Under the pieces are notes generated by a model. It was not told the origin of the DNA. It did no database searches and was given only the letters and a program-made list of their open reading frames with translations. A DNA stretch of 64,000 nucleotides from NORP294 sp047627915 (GTDB taxonomy: Bacteria > Bacteroidota > Bacteroidia > Flavobacteriales_E > Vicingaceae): assembly GCA_047627915.1 (NCBI GenBank), contig JBLHTZ010000003.1, positions 43,317 through 107,316 on the forward strand, in the 5' to 3' direction. Made by a program: the position numbers and the translations under genes. The first letter of the stretch is position 1, and each line of letters begins with the position of its first letter. Positions 34,034 through 42,711 of this stretch are shown here, one piece after another.

Positions 34034-34118
34034 TGGTGCGGATGGAGGGACTCGAACCCACACGCCGTGAAGCACTAGATCCTAAGTCTAGCATGTCTAC
34101 CAATTTCATCACATCCGC
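34034..34118 (-). tRNA. tRNA-Leu (anticodon TAG), CCA encoded
   Basis: The minus strand folds into a class-II tRNA: acceptor GCGGATG / CATCCGC, D arm with TTGGTAGAC, anticodon stem CTAGA-CTTAGGA-TCTAG with anticodon TAG, a long variable arm (TGCTTCACGGCGT region) and T arm GTGGG-TTCGAGT-CCCTC. A discriminator follows, then a genomically encoded CCA (34036-34034), unlike the initiator tRNA in this window. It reads CUA and, by wobble, other CUN Leu codons. Confidence 0.95.
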
Positions 34119-34159
34119 TTTTCAATATATTAAGAACTCAACCCAAAGAATTGGGGGAG

Positions 34160-34194
34160 CAAAAGTAAGGAAAATTCTAAATAAACAGGCAAAA
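34160..34194 (-). promoter_or_regulatory. Promoter of tRNA-Leu (and possibly tig-clpP-clpX)
   Basis: Minus strand: TTTTG, 22 bases, then TACTTTTG (perfect -7 box), about 42 bases before the tRNA 5' end. As no other promoter is seen before tig, it may also serve tig by read-through. Confidence 0.6.
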
Positions 34195-34379
34195 GTGAAT
34201 GCTTAAATATTTCTACATCCTCTGAAGAAAAAAAGAGAAGAGACCTCCGCCCGCCTAACTCGGGCGAGATACACTTGGCGCTGATAAAAAAGAGAAGTTA
34301 GACTGATTTTGCAATAACTAATTACGAGCACGCAGAAATTAGTTAGACCTTAGTAAATTGCAAGTTCAAATTTGTCAAC

Positions 34380-35210
34380 ATGAAAATTAATCCGAAAGAA
34401 GTCTCCTTAGGTAAATTACACAACACTTTACTAGGCTCTGTTGGTCCTCGCCCAATTGCCTTCGCTAGTACAATTGATAAAAACGGCAACCGAAATTTAA
34501 GTCCGTTCAGCTTCTTTAATGTGTTCAGTGCAAATCCTCCAATTGCAATTTTTTCTCCGGCCAAAAGTGGAAGAACAAATACGCAGAAAGACACCTATCA
34601 TAACGTAAAAGAGGTTCCTGAATGTGTCATTAACATTGTCAACTACCCTATTGTGCAGCAAATGAGCCTTTCTAGTACCGCTTACGGTCCAGAGGTGGAT
34701 GAATTTGTTAAAGCAGGATTAACTCCGATTGAATCTGAGATGGTTCGCCCTTTTCGAGTAAAAGAATCTCCGGTGCAAATGGAGTGCATAGTAAAAGAAG
34801 TTGTGGAATTAGGCAATGAAGGGGGTGCGGGAAACTTGGTAATTTGTGAGGTAAAATTAATTCACATTGATGATGCCATTCTAAATGAAGAAGGCATGAT
34901 TGACCAGCACAAAATTGACTTGGTAGGCAGAATGGGCGGCGATTACTACGTAAGAGCAAGCGGCGAAGCTTTATTTGAAGTTCCAAAACCAATACGACAA
35001 AAAGGAATTGGAGTTGACGCTTTACCAGAGGCAATTAAAAACAGTGCTATTTTAACAGGCAACGACCTAGGCATGTTGGGTAATGTAGAAGAATTACCCG
35101 TAATTGGAGCTTCTTGTTTCTCGGAGAATTGGGAAGTGAAACAAAAAGCCGCTCAAAAAATGTTACGAGATTCGAAGATTGATGAAGCTTGGAAGGTGTT
35201 AGTAGGGTAA
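34380..35210 (+). CDS. Flavin reductase-like protein (FMN-binding split barrel)
   Basis: This 276-residue protein belongs to the flavin reductase-like/flavoredoxin family. The N-terminal FMN-binding split-barrel domain is clear: LHNTLLGSVGPRPIAFASTIDKNGNRNLSPFSFFNVFSANPP (about residues 13-54) with the FMN-phosphate-side SPFSFF. A later segment, PVQMECIVKEVVEL, then NLVICEVKLIHIDD, is the typical continuation. The extra C-terminal 70 residues (after VGRMGGDYYVRAS) appear in Bacteroidota homologues. The electron partner cannot be inferred. It stands alone on the strand before a small orphan gene. Confidence 0.87.
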   Translation: MKINPKEVSLGKLHNTLLGSVGPRPIAFASTIDKNGNRNLSPFSFFNVFSANPPIAIFSPAKSGRTNTQKDTYHNVKEVPECVINIVNYPIVQQMSLSSTAYGPEVDEFVKAGLTPIESEMVRPFRVKESPVQMECIVKEVVELGNEGGAGNLVICEVKLIHIDDAILNEEGMIDQHKIDLVGRMGGDYYVRASGEALFEVPKPIRQKGIGVDALPEAIKNSAILTGNDLGMLGNVEELPVIGASCFSENWEVKQKAAQKMLRDSKIDEAWKVLVG

Positions 35211-35234
35211 TCAATAATAATATAATTTTACAAC

Positions 35235-35621
35235 TTGACAACTACCTATTTTACATTCCAAACCACCCTCACAACAACTTGGGAAGATAGAAACAAAGAG
35301 GAAGTGCAGTTGGTCCACTCGGTGTATCTGTCAAGAAATATTGCCATTCGGTTTATTGAAGATGCATCTACACCAGATGATTTTATTGCTTTAAAACAAG
35401 CAGTTGAAGCAGCGAAACGAAACGTTTTTACCCAGCGCTATTTACACTTTAAAAATGCTGAATTGTCGGATCAAATTGAACGAATAAAAGTAGCCAGTGA
35501 GTTAATTGAAGACCTTCATCTCGACTTGAATCGATTTAAATCGCAAAACCAAACCTCAGAAAAATCTCACTTTGTGCCTGAAGGTGAGAAATTTTTATGC
35601 GAACTGTTAGCTCAAGAATAG
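35235..35621 (+). CDS. Hypothetical protein, 128 residues
   Basis: I do not recognise the family. The start is a TTG (MTTTYFTFQ). The chain has no signal peptide and no membrane segment. A beta-rich first third (HSVYLSRNIAIRFIEDAST) is followed by a long charged helix region with heptad-like spacing (DDFIALKQAVEAAKRN, then HFKNAELSDQIERIKVASELIEDLHLDL), probably a coiled coil. It begins 24 bases after the flavin reductase-like gene, so co-transcription is likely. Codon use looks like that of its neighbours, which supports a real gene. Confidence 0.6.
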   Translation: MTTTYFTFQTTLTTTWEDRNKEEVQLVHSVYLSRNIAIRFIEDASTPDDFIALKQAVEAAKRNVFTQRYLHFKNAELSDQIERIKVASELIEDLHLDLNRFKSQNQTSEKSHFVPEGEKFLCELLAQE

Positions 35622-35658
35622 CCACAGTCAAAGCTACCGAACTATTCCTCATTCCAAA

Positions 35659-35690
35659 ATTCTACATTCAATATTGCAATCCGTAATTTC
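35659..35690 (+). repeat. Dispersed AT-rich intergenic repeat, family B, copy 2
   Basis: ATTCTACATT, then CAATATTGCA, then ATCCGTAATTTC. Related blocks at 3791 and 42835. It lies just upstream of leuS. Confidence 0.45.
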
Positions 35691-35710
35691 GCAACCCAAT
35701 TGAAGAAAAA

Positions 35711-38656
35711 ATGGATTACAATTTCTCAGAGATAGAAAAAAGGTGGCAAGCCTATTGGAAAGAAAACCAAACTTTTGCAGCGGCTGAAAGCAGCGAAAAA
35801 CCAAAATATTATGTGTTGGATATGTTTCCTTATCCTTCGGGAGCAGGATTGCACGTAGGTCATCCGCTAGGTTACATTGCTTCAGATATTTACTCTAGAT
35901 ACAAGCGCCATTTAGGATTCAACGTGTTACACCCAATGGGATACGATTCTTTTGGACTACCGGCCGAACAGTATGCCATTCAAACCGGACAACACCCAAA
36001 AATTACAACAGAAGAGAACATTGCTACGTATAGAAGACAATTGGATCAAATTGGGTTTTCATTTGATTGGAGTCGGGAAGTTCGAACTTCTGCACCGGAG
36101 TATTATAAATGGACTCAGTGGATTTTCATTCAGATTTTCAACTCTTGGTATAATAAGGCGAGCAATAAAGCAGAAGATATTAACACATTAATTGGTCATT
36201 TCGAACAGCTTGGAACCGCTAATTTAAACGCTCATACCGATTCAGAAATCCAATTCACCTACGAAGATTGGTCGTTTTACAATGAAAAAGAAAAAGCCAA
36301 TATTTTAATGGATTATCGCTTGGCGTTTTTAGCCGATTCGTTTGTGAATTGGTGCCCAGCTTTGGGAACGGTTTTAGCCAACGATGAAATTAAAGATGGC
36401 CTTTCTGAAAGAGGCGGCCATCCGGTGGAGCGCAAAAAAATGCAGCAATGGAGCATGCGAATTACCGCTTATACTCAGCGATTACTAGATGGATTAGACA
36501 CCATCGATTGGTCTGATGCCATTAAAGAAATACAACGCAACTGGATTGGAAAATCAAAAGGAGCATCAATAGAGTTTGATGTAGAAAACTCTGATAAGAA
36601 AATTGAAGTTTTCACTACCAGGCCAGATACCATTTTTGGCGTTTCCTTTATGGTAATTGCTCCAGAACATGAATATGTTACTGAGTTAACCACAGATGCT
36701 CAAAAAGAAGCAATTGAAGCCTATATAAAATACGCAGCTTCTCGCTCTGAAAGAGAAAGACAGACTGAAGTAAAAAAGATTACCGGAGCATTTACCGGCT
36801 CTTACGCGATTCATCCCTTCACGGGAAAACAAATCCCAATTTGGATTGGAGATTATGTTTTAGCCGGTTATGGAACAGGTGCAGTGATGGCGGTGCCTTC
36901 TGGAGATCAAAGAGACTGGGATTTTGCAAAACACTTCGACTTAGAAATTCCTGCTGTAATTGAGGGTCAAAATATAGAAGAAGGAGCAGACGACAATAAG
37001 AATGGCATTATTTGCAATTCAGAATTTCTAAACGGATTACCAGTTAAAAAAGCAATTGGTGCCGCCATAAAAGCCATTCAAGAAAAAGGAATTGGTAAAG
37101 GGCAAACCAATTACCGTTTAAGAGATGCGGTTTTTAGTAGACAGCGTTATTGGGGAGAGCCTATTCCCGTTTATTTTGAAAATGGAATTGCAAAAACGGT
37201 TCCTATGAATGAGTTGCCATTGACTTTACCAGAAGTAGATAAATATTTACCAACCGAAGACGGCGAGCCACCTCTAGCAAGAGCGGAAGATTGGAGTTAT
37301 AAAGGAAATCCTTTGGAGACCTCAACCATGCCAGGCTGGGCTGGTAGCTCTTGGTATTTATACCGCTACATGGATAGAGAACGAAACCACGGCATCGCAA
37401 AGGTTTCTAATTTAGATTATTGGAAAAATGTTGACCTTTATTTTGGCGGAGCAGAACATGCAACTGGTCATTTGTTGTATTCTCGTTTTTGGACAAAGTT
37501 CTTGAACGATAAAGGTTTTATAGAAATAGATGAGCCTTTTCAGAAGTTGATTAATCAGGGGATGATATTGGGGGATAGTAGGTTTGTTTATTCGTTAACT
37601 ATTAGCGTAGACTTTTCTGCCGAATATGATAACAGTTTAATAACTAATTTTTTTGATAATAATGAAATATTTGCAACTTTGGGTTATTATCAACAATTCA
37701 ATAATGTTGATAAAGGTGTGTTAGACTTTATAAGAACACCACAAATAGATAATAAACTTAAAAAATTAAAAGAAAAGTTCAAACAAGCATTTCCTAAATC
37801 AAATAATGTTACTATAAATGCTAATGGATTTTCAAAACGACATGTGGATGTCAATATAGTTGAAGGTCTAGAACTAAACATCGATGCATTTAAAGCAAGC
37901 CGAAAGGAATACGCAAACGCAGAATTCATTTTAGAAGAAAACGGAAAATTCATCTGCGGCTCTGAAGTCGAAAAAATGTCAAAATCCAAATTCAACGTTG
38001 TAAACCCAGACCACATCGTAGAAAAATATGGCGCTGACACACTACGTCTGTATGAAATGTTTTTAGGCCCATTGGAACAAGCGAAACCTTGGGACATGGA
38101 TGGCATTGAAGGTGTTCATCGTTTCTTAAGAAAGTTTTGGCGACTCTTTCACGATAAGGAAAACAACTACATTGTTTCTGATGAAAAGGCAACCAAAGAA
38201 GAGCTAAAAGCACTGCATAAAACCATTAAGAAAATTACGGAAGACATTGAGCGCTTCTCCTTCAATACCGGAGTTTCTGCTTTTATGATTTGCACCAATG
38301 AATTGACTGATTTAAAGTGCCACAAGAAGGAAATCTTGGAGCAATTAGTAGTTTTAATTGAGCCTTACGCTCCTCATATTGCTGAAGAATTATGGAATAA
38401 AATGGGAAATTCAAGTACTATTTCAACTACGCCATTCCCAAAATTTGAAGAAAAACACCTCATTGAATCTTCTCATAAATACCCAGTTTCATTCAATGGA
38501 AAAATGCGATTTACTATGGAATTGCCTTTAGGCCTTAGCAAAGATGAGATTGAAAAAGCGGTGTTAGACAGTGAAGATGCAGTAAAATGGCTAGAGGGTA
38601 AAACACCAAAAAAAGCAATTGTTGTACCTGGTAGAATTGTAAACTTTGTAGTTTAA
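35711..38656 (+). CDS. leuS: Leucyl-tRNA synthetase with enlarged insertion before KMSKS
   Basis: LeuRS charges tRNA-Leu. The class I signatures are HVGH (48-51) and KMSKS (about 755). A long connective polypeptide with editing site (SFMVIAPEHEYV; GTGAVMAVPSGDQRDWDFA) and a C-terminal anticodon-binding part complete the 981-residue chain. Bacteroidota LeuRS normally reads ...GMI.G.S.FVY... to ...HVDVNIV... across roughly 35 residues. Here FVY (about 627) and HVDVNIV (about 711) are about 83 residues apart. The added, AT-rich segment contains FFDNNEIFATLGYYQQFNN and a lysine-rich helix. It falls in the leucine-specific domain next to the active site. The frame is uninterrupted, so the enzyme should be functional. 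Identity is certain; the effect of the extra segment is unknown. Confidence 0.97.
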   Translation: MDYNFSEIEKRWQAYWKENQTFAAAESSEKPKYYVLDMFPYPSGAGLHVGHPLGYIASDIYSRYKRHLGFNVLHPMGYDSFGLPAEQYAIQTGQHPKITTEENIATYRRQLDQIGFSFDWSREVRTSAPEYYKWTQWIFIQIFNSWYNKASNKAEDINTLIGHFEQLGTANLNAHTDSEIQFTYEDWSFYNEKEKANILMDYRLAFLADSFVNWCPALGTVLANDEIKDGLSERGGHPVERKKMQQWSMRITAYTQRLLDGLDTIDWSDAIKEIQRNWIGKSKGASIEFDVENSDKKIEVFTTRPDTIFGVSFMVIAPEHEYVTELTTDAQKEAIEAYIKYAASRSERERQTEVKKITGAFTGSYAIHPFTGKQIPIWIGDYVLAGYGTGAVMAVPSGDQRDWDFAKHFDLEIPAVIEGQNIEEGADDNKNGIICNSEFLNGLPVKKAIGAAIKAIQEKGIGKGQTNYRLRDAVFSRQRYWGEPIPVYFENGIAKTVPMNELPLTLPEVDKYLPTEDGEPPLARAEDWSYKGNPLETSTMPGWAGSSWYLYRYMDRERNHGIAKVSNLDYWKNVDLYFGGAEHATGHLLYSRFWTKFLNDKGFIEIDEPFQKLINQGMILGDSRFVYSLTISVDFSAEYDNSLITNFFDNNEIFATLGYYQQFNNVDKGVLDFIRTPQIDNKLKKLKEKFKQAFPKSNNVTINANGFSKRHVDVNIVEGLELNIDAFKASRKEYANAEFILEENGKFICGSEVEKMSKSKFNVVNPDHIVEKYGADTLRLYEMFLGPLEQAKPWDMDGIEGVHRFLRKFWRLFHDKENNYIVSDEKATKEELKALHKTIKKITEDIERFSFNTGVSAFMICTNELTDLKCHKKEILEQLVVLIEPYAPHIAEELWNKMGNSSTISTTPFPKFEEKHLIESSHKYPVSFNGKMRFTMELPLGLSKDEIEKAVLDSEDAVKWLEGKTPKKAIVVPGRIVNFVV

Positions 38657-39345
38657 TGCGCCTCTTACTTCCAATTCTCATTTTATTCTCCATCTCGGTA
38701 ACTGCTCAAGAAACAGAAATTGCATTTCGAAAATTTGATATAGGAGCAAGCTTTGGTCTCAACGTTTCAAATGTATTAGCAAAAAGTAAGGATACTGTTT
38801 TTAGCAAAGATTTTTCCCCTCGAGTTACCGGACACTTTGGTATGAGGTTAATTTATAACCCATTTGCTTTCTTATCGATAAGAAGTGGATTTACATTCAA
38901 CATTAGAGGTTATAAATTAAAAGAAGATATCTATTTCGGATCCTCAACACCTGTTGAGAGTGAATTTATTTTCAGCTCTGTATACATAGACTTTCCCCTT
39001 GTAGCTCAATTCAACATTATGCCTGATGTAGAAAATGGTGGCATGTTTTTTCGCGGAGGAGGCTATTACGGAATAGCAATTGGTGGTGGAACCGCTGTAA
39101 AGACAGACGATCAATCTTCCTTCAAGCAAACATCCCCTCAAAACTTTAGCATTGGCAATTCCAAAACAGACGACCTGAGAAAAGAAGATTATGGCGTCAC
39201 ACTAGGCTGGGGATTTGAATTCAGGACATTCGAAGTAGCTTTAGCATGGGATATTGGCTTAGCTAACATTTCCAACGACACCTCCAACGGGTTATACGCT
39301 AACAATAGACTATTCAGAATAGACGTGGTAGTTTTTGTGCTGTGA
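38656..39345 (+). CDS. Outer-membrane beta-barrel protein (PorT-like)
   Basis: This 229-residue protein begins with a 17-residue signal peptide (ILFSISVTAQ). It continues with amphipathic strands ending in aromatic residues: DIGASFGLNVSNVL, HFGMRLIYNPFAFLSIRSGFTF, VYIDFPLVAQFNI, FFRGGGYYGIAIGGG, GVTLGWGFEF and FEVALAWDIGLANIS, closing with RIDVVVFVL. That pattern fits an eight-stranded outer-membrane barrel of the PorT/OMP_b-brl group. The ATG shares one base with the leuS stop (TAATG), so it may be translated by re-initiation after leuS. The cargo or partner is unknown. Confidence 0.78.
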   Translation: MRLLLPILILFSISVTAQETEIAFRKFDIGASFGLNVSNVLAKSKDTVFSKDFSPRVTGHFGMRLIYNPFAFLSIRSGFTFNIRGYKLKEDIYFGSSTPVESEFIFSSVYIDFPLVAQFNIMPDVENGGMFFRGGGYYGIAIGGGTAVKTDDQSSFKQTSPQNFSIGNSKTDDLRKEDYGVTLGWGFEFRTFEVALAWDIGLANISNDTSNGLYANNRLFRIDVVVFVL

Positions 39346-39547
39346 TAAACAAATCATTTCGAACATGGTAAATTTAAACCTTCCTTGAACCTTTGAGTAG
39401 TCAATTGTAAATAACTATTCAGATAGCGTTCTTTGGTTCCATTTGAGCAGTGTAGTTTTACAATAGCTGATCTCACTAAAGTTGCAAATTAATTTGAGGG
39501 TTTAGTAAGTATCGACAATCAAATTACAACTAAAAAAGAAATACAAA

Positions 39548-40816
39548 TTGAAGAAAAGATTAAAGTGGATAAGTGCTGGATTGACTGGGCTTCTGGGATT
39601 TTTTGTTGTATTATTCATTCTCAAGTCAGAGCATAAAAACACAGAGCCTGCTCCTGTCGTTATTGTTCAAGACACACTTGTGCCTGCCAACTTATTATTT
39701 GAGATTAACGTAGATTCCTTCGAAGTAATTCAGTCGACTATAAAAAAGAATGAATTCTTGGCAAACATCCTTTTACCGTATAATATTGACTACGGAACAA
39801 TCGATGCACTTGCGAAAAAGTCGAAGTCAATTTTTGATGTTCGAAGAATTGCTGTAGGACAGAATTATACACTTTTAATTAGCAAGGATAGCATTAGAAA
39901 AGCATCCTATTTTATTTATGAAATCGATGCGGTTGACTATGTCGTTTATGATCTTAGAGACTCCATTGTCATAGAACGCAAAAGGAGACCTATTGAAACG
40001 AAAATTCAAATGGCATCTGGAATCATTAACTCTTCGCTTTATCAAACCTTACAAGAATCGAACGCAAACCCATATTTGGCAGTAAAGCTAGCCGATATTT
40101 TTGCATGGTCTATTGACTTTTATAGGATTCAAAAAGGGGATTGGTTTAAAGTAATTTATGAGGAAAAGTTTGTTGATGGCAATTCTATTGGGGTTGGAAA
40201 AATTGAGGCTGTTGAGTTCAACCACTTTGACAGATCCTACCTTGCCTTTGGCTATGATGTTGAAGGAAGGACAGAGTACTATGACGAAGAAGCCAACAGT
40301 TTAAGAAAAGCATTTTTAAAATCTCCTTTAAAGTTTAGCAGACTTAGTTCTCGTTTTACCATGCGAAGATTTCACCCGGTTCAGAAGCGTTGGAAAGCAC
40401 ATTTAGGAACAGACTATGCTGCTCCAAGAGGGACCCCTATTATGGCAACGTCAGATGGAGTTGTTATTAATTCCGCATACGGCAGAGGGAACGGAAATTA
40501 TGTAAAGCTGCGTCACAACTCTGTTTATGAAACACAGTATTTGCACATGAGTAAACGCAATGTAAAAGTTGGCAAACAAGTGCGACAAGGGGATGTTATT
40601 GGATACGTAGGAAGCACAGGTTTAGCTACGGGTCCTCATGTATGTTATCGTTTTTGGAAAAATGGCAAGCAAGTAGATCACTTGAGAGAAGATTTCCCTT
40701 CGGCAGAGCCGATTTCCCCTTCCTTAAAAGCCGATTTCATGATAAAGCGCGATTCACTACAAGGAGATTTGGACGTTGCAGTAATTGATGATAAACAATT
40801 AGTAAGTGACAAGTAA
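39548..40816 (+). CDS. M23 family metallopeptidase, membrane-anchored
   Basis: This 422-residue LytM-type endopeptidase likely cuts peptidoglycan cross-links during growth or division. The start is TTG, opening into MKKRLKWISAGLTGLL with one membrane anchor (about residues 7-26). The catalytic domain is at about 285-395: HLGTDYAAPRGTPI (HxxxD metal site), MATSDGVVINSAYGRGNGNYV, and the second zinc site HMSKRNVKVGKQVRQGDVIGYVGSTGLATGPHVCYRFW (HxH-type). The extracytoplasmic linker is helix-rich and may act as a cofactor-binding region. It faces, convergently, the K+ channel gene. Confidence 0.9.
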   Translation: MKKRLKWISAGLTGLLGFFVVLFILKSEHKNTEPAPVVIVQDTLVPANLLFEINVDSFEVIQSTIKKNEFLANILLPYNIDYGTIDALAKKSKSIFDVRRIAVGQNYTLLISKDSIRKASYFIYEIDAVDYVVYDLRDSIVIERKRRPIETKIQMASGIINSSLYQTLQESNANPYLAVKLADIFAWSIDFYRIQKGDWFKVIYEEKFVDGNSIGVGKIEAVEFNHFDRSYLAFGYDVEGRTEYYDEEANSLRKAFLKSPLKFSRLSSRFTMRRFHPVQKRWKAHLGTDYAAPRGTPIMATSDGVVINSAYGRGNGNYVKLRHNSVYETQYLHMSKRNVKVGKQVRQGDVIGYVGSTGLATGPHVCYRFWKNGKQVDHLREDFPSAEPISPSLKADFMIKRDSLQGDLDVAVIDDKQLVSDK

Positions 40817-40831
40817 CAATTGAATAAATCG

Positions 40832-41683
40832 CTAAAGCTTTTCCCCACAGTTCTTACAAAACTTAGCGTCGTAATCGTGGCCCTCTTCCGAGCAGTGAGG
40901 ACAAGACTGCGTGGAGACTTCACTTTTGTCTTTCGGCATTTTTGATTTTGCTATTTCGCCGCCCACAATTCCCGTTGGAACGGCAATTATTCCATAACCC
41001 AACAGCATAATAACAGAGGCCAATGTTTGCCCTATTGTTGTACTCGGAGCTATATCTCCATACCCCACTGTTGTAATAGTAACAATGGTCCAATACATGG
41101 AAGTTGGAATACTCGTAAAACCATGTTCCGGCCCCTCAATAATGTACATTAGGGTTCCCATAATCAATACCAAAATCACAACTCCCCCAATAAATACTGT
41201 GATTTTTACAGCACTCGCTTTTAAAGCATTTTTTAACACATTCGCTTCGGAAATGTACCTGGTTAACTTTAAAATTCTAAAAACCCGAAGTAAGCGAATA
41301 GTTCGAATAACCAACAGATATTGAGGCCCTGCTACAAAAAGCGAGATATATGTTGGAATTGTGGAGAGCAAATCAACAACACCCATAAAACTTGTTGCAT
41401 ACTTCCAAGGCTTATTGATGGAAATCAGACGAAGGAAATATTCTATAGAAAACAGAATGGTAAAAACCCATTCTAGAATAATTAAAAAATCACGGTGAGC
41501 CGTTTTTATCGAATCTACCGTTTCTAACATTACAGCGATAACCGAGGCCAGAATCGCCCATAGTAGCACAACGTCGAACAGCTTTCCTTTAGGAGTATCC
41601 GCCTCGAAAATTATTTCGTGCATTTTAACCTTCCAATTAGGAGCCTCTTTTTTATCTATTTTCTCGAATTCTCTTTTTGCCAT
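40832..41683 (-). CDS. Voltage-gated-type potassium channel with C-terminal zinc ribbon
   Basis: This 283-residue six-helix channel starts from the ATG at 41683 (MAKREFEKIDKK). The longer frame starting at 41878 runs into the opposing gene and is rejected. S1-S4 fill residues of about 35-150; S4 carries arginines every third residue (RTIRLLRVFRILKLTRY). The pore helix and filter are TSMYWTIVTITTVGYGD, so it is K+-selective. The tail ends with a small Cys4 zinc-ribbon-like knuckle (CPHC, then CKNC). The 25-base gap to the divergent GSCFA gene leaves little room for two full promoters. Confidence 0.9.
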   Translation of the reverse strand: MAKREFEKIDKKEAPNWKVKMHEIIFEADTPKGKLFDVVLLWAILASVIAVMLETVDSIKTAHRDFLIILEWVFTILFSIEYFLRLISINKPWKYATSFMGVVDLLSTIPTYISLFVAGPQYLLVIRTIRLLRVFRILKLTRYISEANVLKNALKASAVKITVFIGGVVILVLIMGTLMYIIEGPEHGFTSIPTSMYWTIVTITTVGYGDIAPSTTIGQTLASVIMLLGYGIIAVPTGIVGGEIAKSKMPKDKSEVSTQSCPHCSEEGHDYDAKFCKNCGEKL

Positions 41684-41720
41684 AATCTGAAAGCTAAAAG
41701 TAGTTAATTTGCAAAAGAAG

Positions 41721-42695
41721 ATGAAAAGAGATTTTAGAACAGTTTTTAACTTTGAAGTGAGCACAATAACCTTGAGCCACCAATCAAAAATATACCTCAG
41801 CGGCTCCTGTTTTGCCGAAAATGTTGGTAAAAAAATGAAGGAATTAAAATTCCCAGTTTTAATGAACCCGTTTGGCATTAGCTACAATCCAATTTCTATT
41901 CACCAAAGTATTTGTTTGCACAATGTCTCTAAAATTAAAAGTACAGTAAGTGAAGGCATCCATTTCTCTTATGACCTTCATTCGGAGTTGAATTCAAATT
42001 CAGAAGAAAATTTTCGAATAAACATAGAAGAAGCAATAACAGCCCAGAATAACTTGTTGAGCAGAGAAAGCACTATTATTCTTTCTTATGGCACGGCTTG
42101 GGTGTATGAAGAAAAAGCTACAGGAAAAATTGTAAATAATTGCCACAAACAACCTTCTAAATTATTTACCAAAAGGTTATTGTCTGTTGCTGAAATCGTT
42201 GATTCTTGGAAATTGACAAAAAAGCACCTGGATGTACGTTTTCCTGGCAAAAATTACATATTTACCGTTAGTCCTGTTCGCCATTTAAAAGATGGGTTTC
42301 GGGAAAATCAACTGAGTAAATCTACGTTACACCTAGCGATTGACGAGATTTGCAACCTTGAAAACAATTGTCATTATTTTCCGGCTTACGAACTTTTACA
42401 AGATGACTTGCGGGATTATCGTTTTTACAAAGAAGACTTATTGCACCCAAACGATACAGCTGTGCAGTACATTTGGGAAAATTTCTCTGAGACCTATTTC
42501 TCAAAAGGAACTCAATTGATTAATCAACAAATTGAAAAGTTCAACACCTCTCTAGAGCATAGAGCATTTCAGCCTGACAGCTCCAAGCATCAGCAATTTT
42601 TATTGAGTCTAAAATCAAAAATAAAGGCATTTCAATTGGCAAATAATTTAGACTTTCAGATAGAAATTGATTTCTTAAAAACGCAGATTTTGTAG
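41721..42695 (+). CDS. GSCFA domain protein
   Basis: This 324-residue protein carries the GSCFA domain (named for the conserved GSCFAENVG) at residues of about 29-37, followed by LMNPFGISYNPISI and TFGTAWVY-like (SYGTAWVYE). These match the SGNH-hydrolase-like GSCFA family; YIFTVSPVRHLKDGFRENQLSKSTL and EDLLHPNDTAVQYIWENFSETYF are the later blocks with the Asp-x-x-His-type catalytic pair. Acyl-ester or polysaccharide side-chain hydrolysis is the inferred activity. The ATG at 41721 is preferred to an in-frame TTG 12 bases upstream. A family A repeat follows the stop. Confidence 0.88.
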   Translation: MKRDFRTVFNFEVSTITLSHQSKIYLSGSCFAENVGKKMKELKFPVLMNPFGISYNPISIHQSICLHNVSKIKSTVSEGIHFSYDLHSELNSNSEENFRINIEEAITAQNNLLSRESTIILSYGTAWVYEEKATGKIVNNCHKQPSKLFTKRLLSVAEIVDSWKLTKKHLDVRFPGKNYIFTVSPVRHLKDGFRENQLSKSTLHLAIDEICNLENNCHYFPAYELLQDDLRDYRFYKEDLLHPNDTAVQYIWENFSETYFSKGTQLINQQIEKFNTSLEHRAFQPDSSKHQQFLLSLKSKIKAFQLANNLDFQIEIDFLKTQIL

Positions 42696-42711
42696 GAATG
42701 AATTTATCTGG

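Noticed and set aside
33980..34075. N-terminal extension of trigger factor (32 extra residues)
   Set aside because: It runs through a terminator hairpin and into the tRNA-Leu gene. The ATG at 33979 gives the normal N-terminus.
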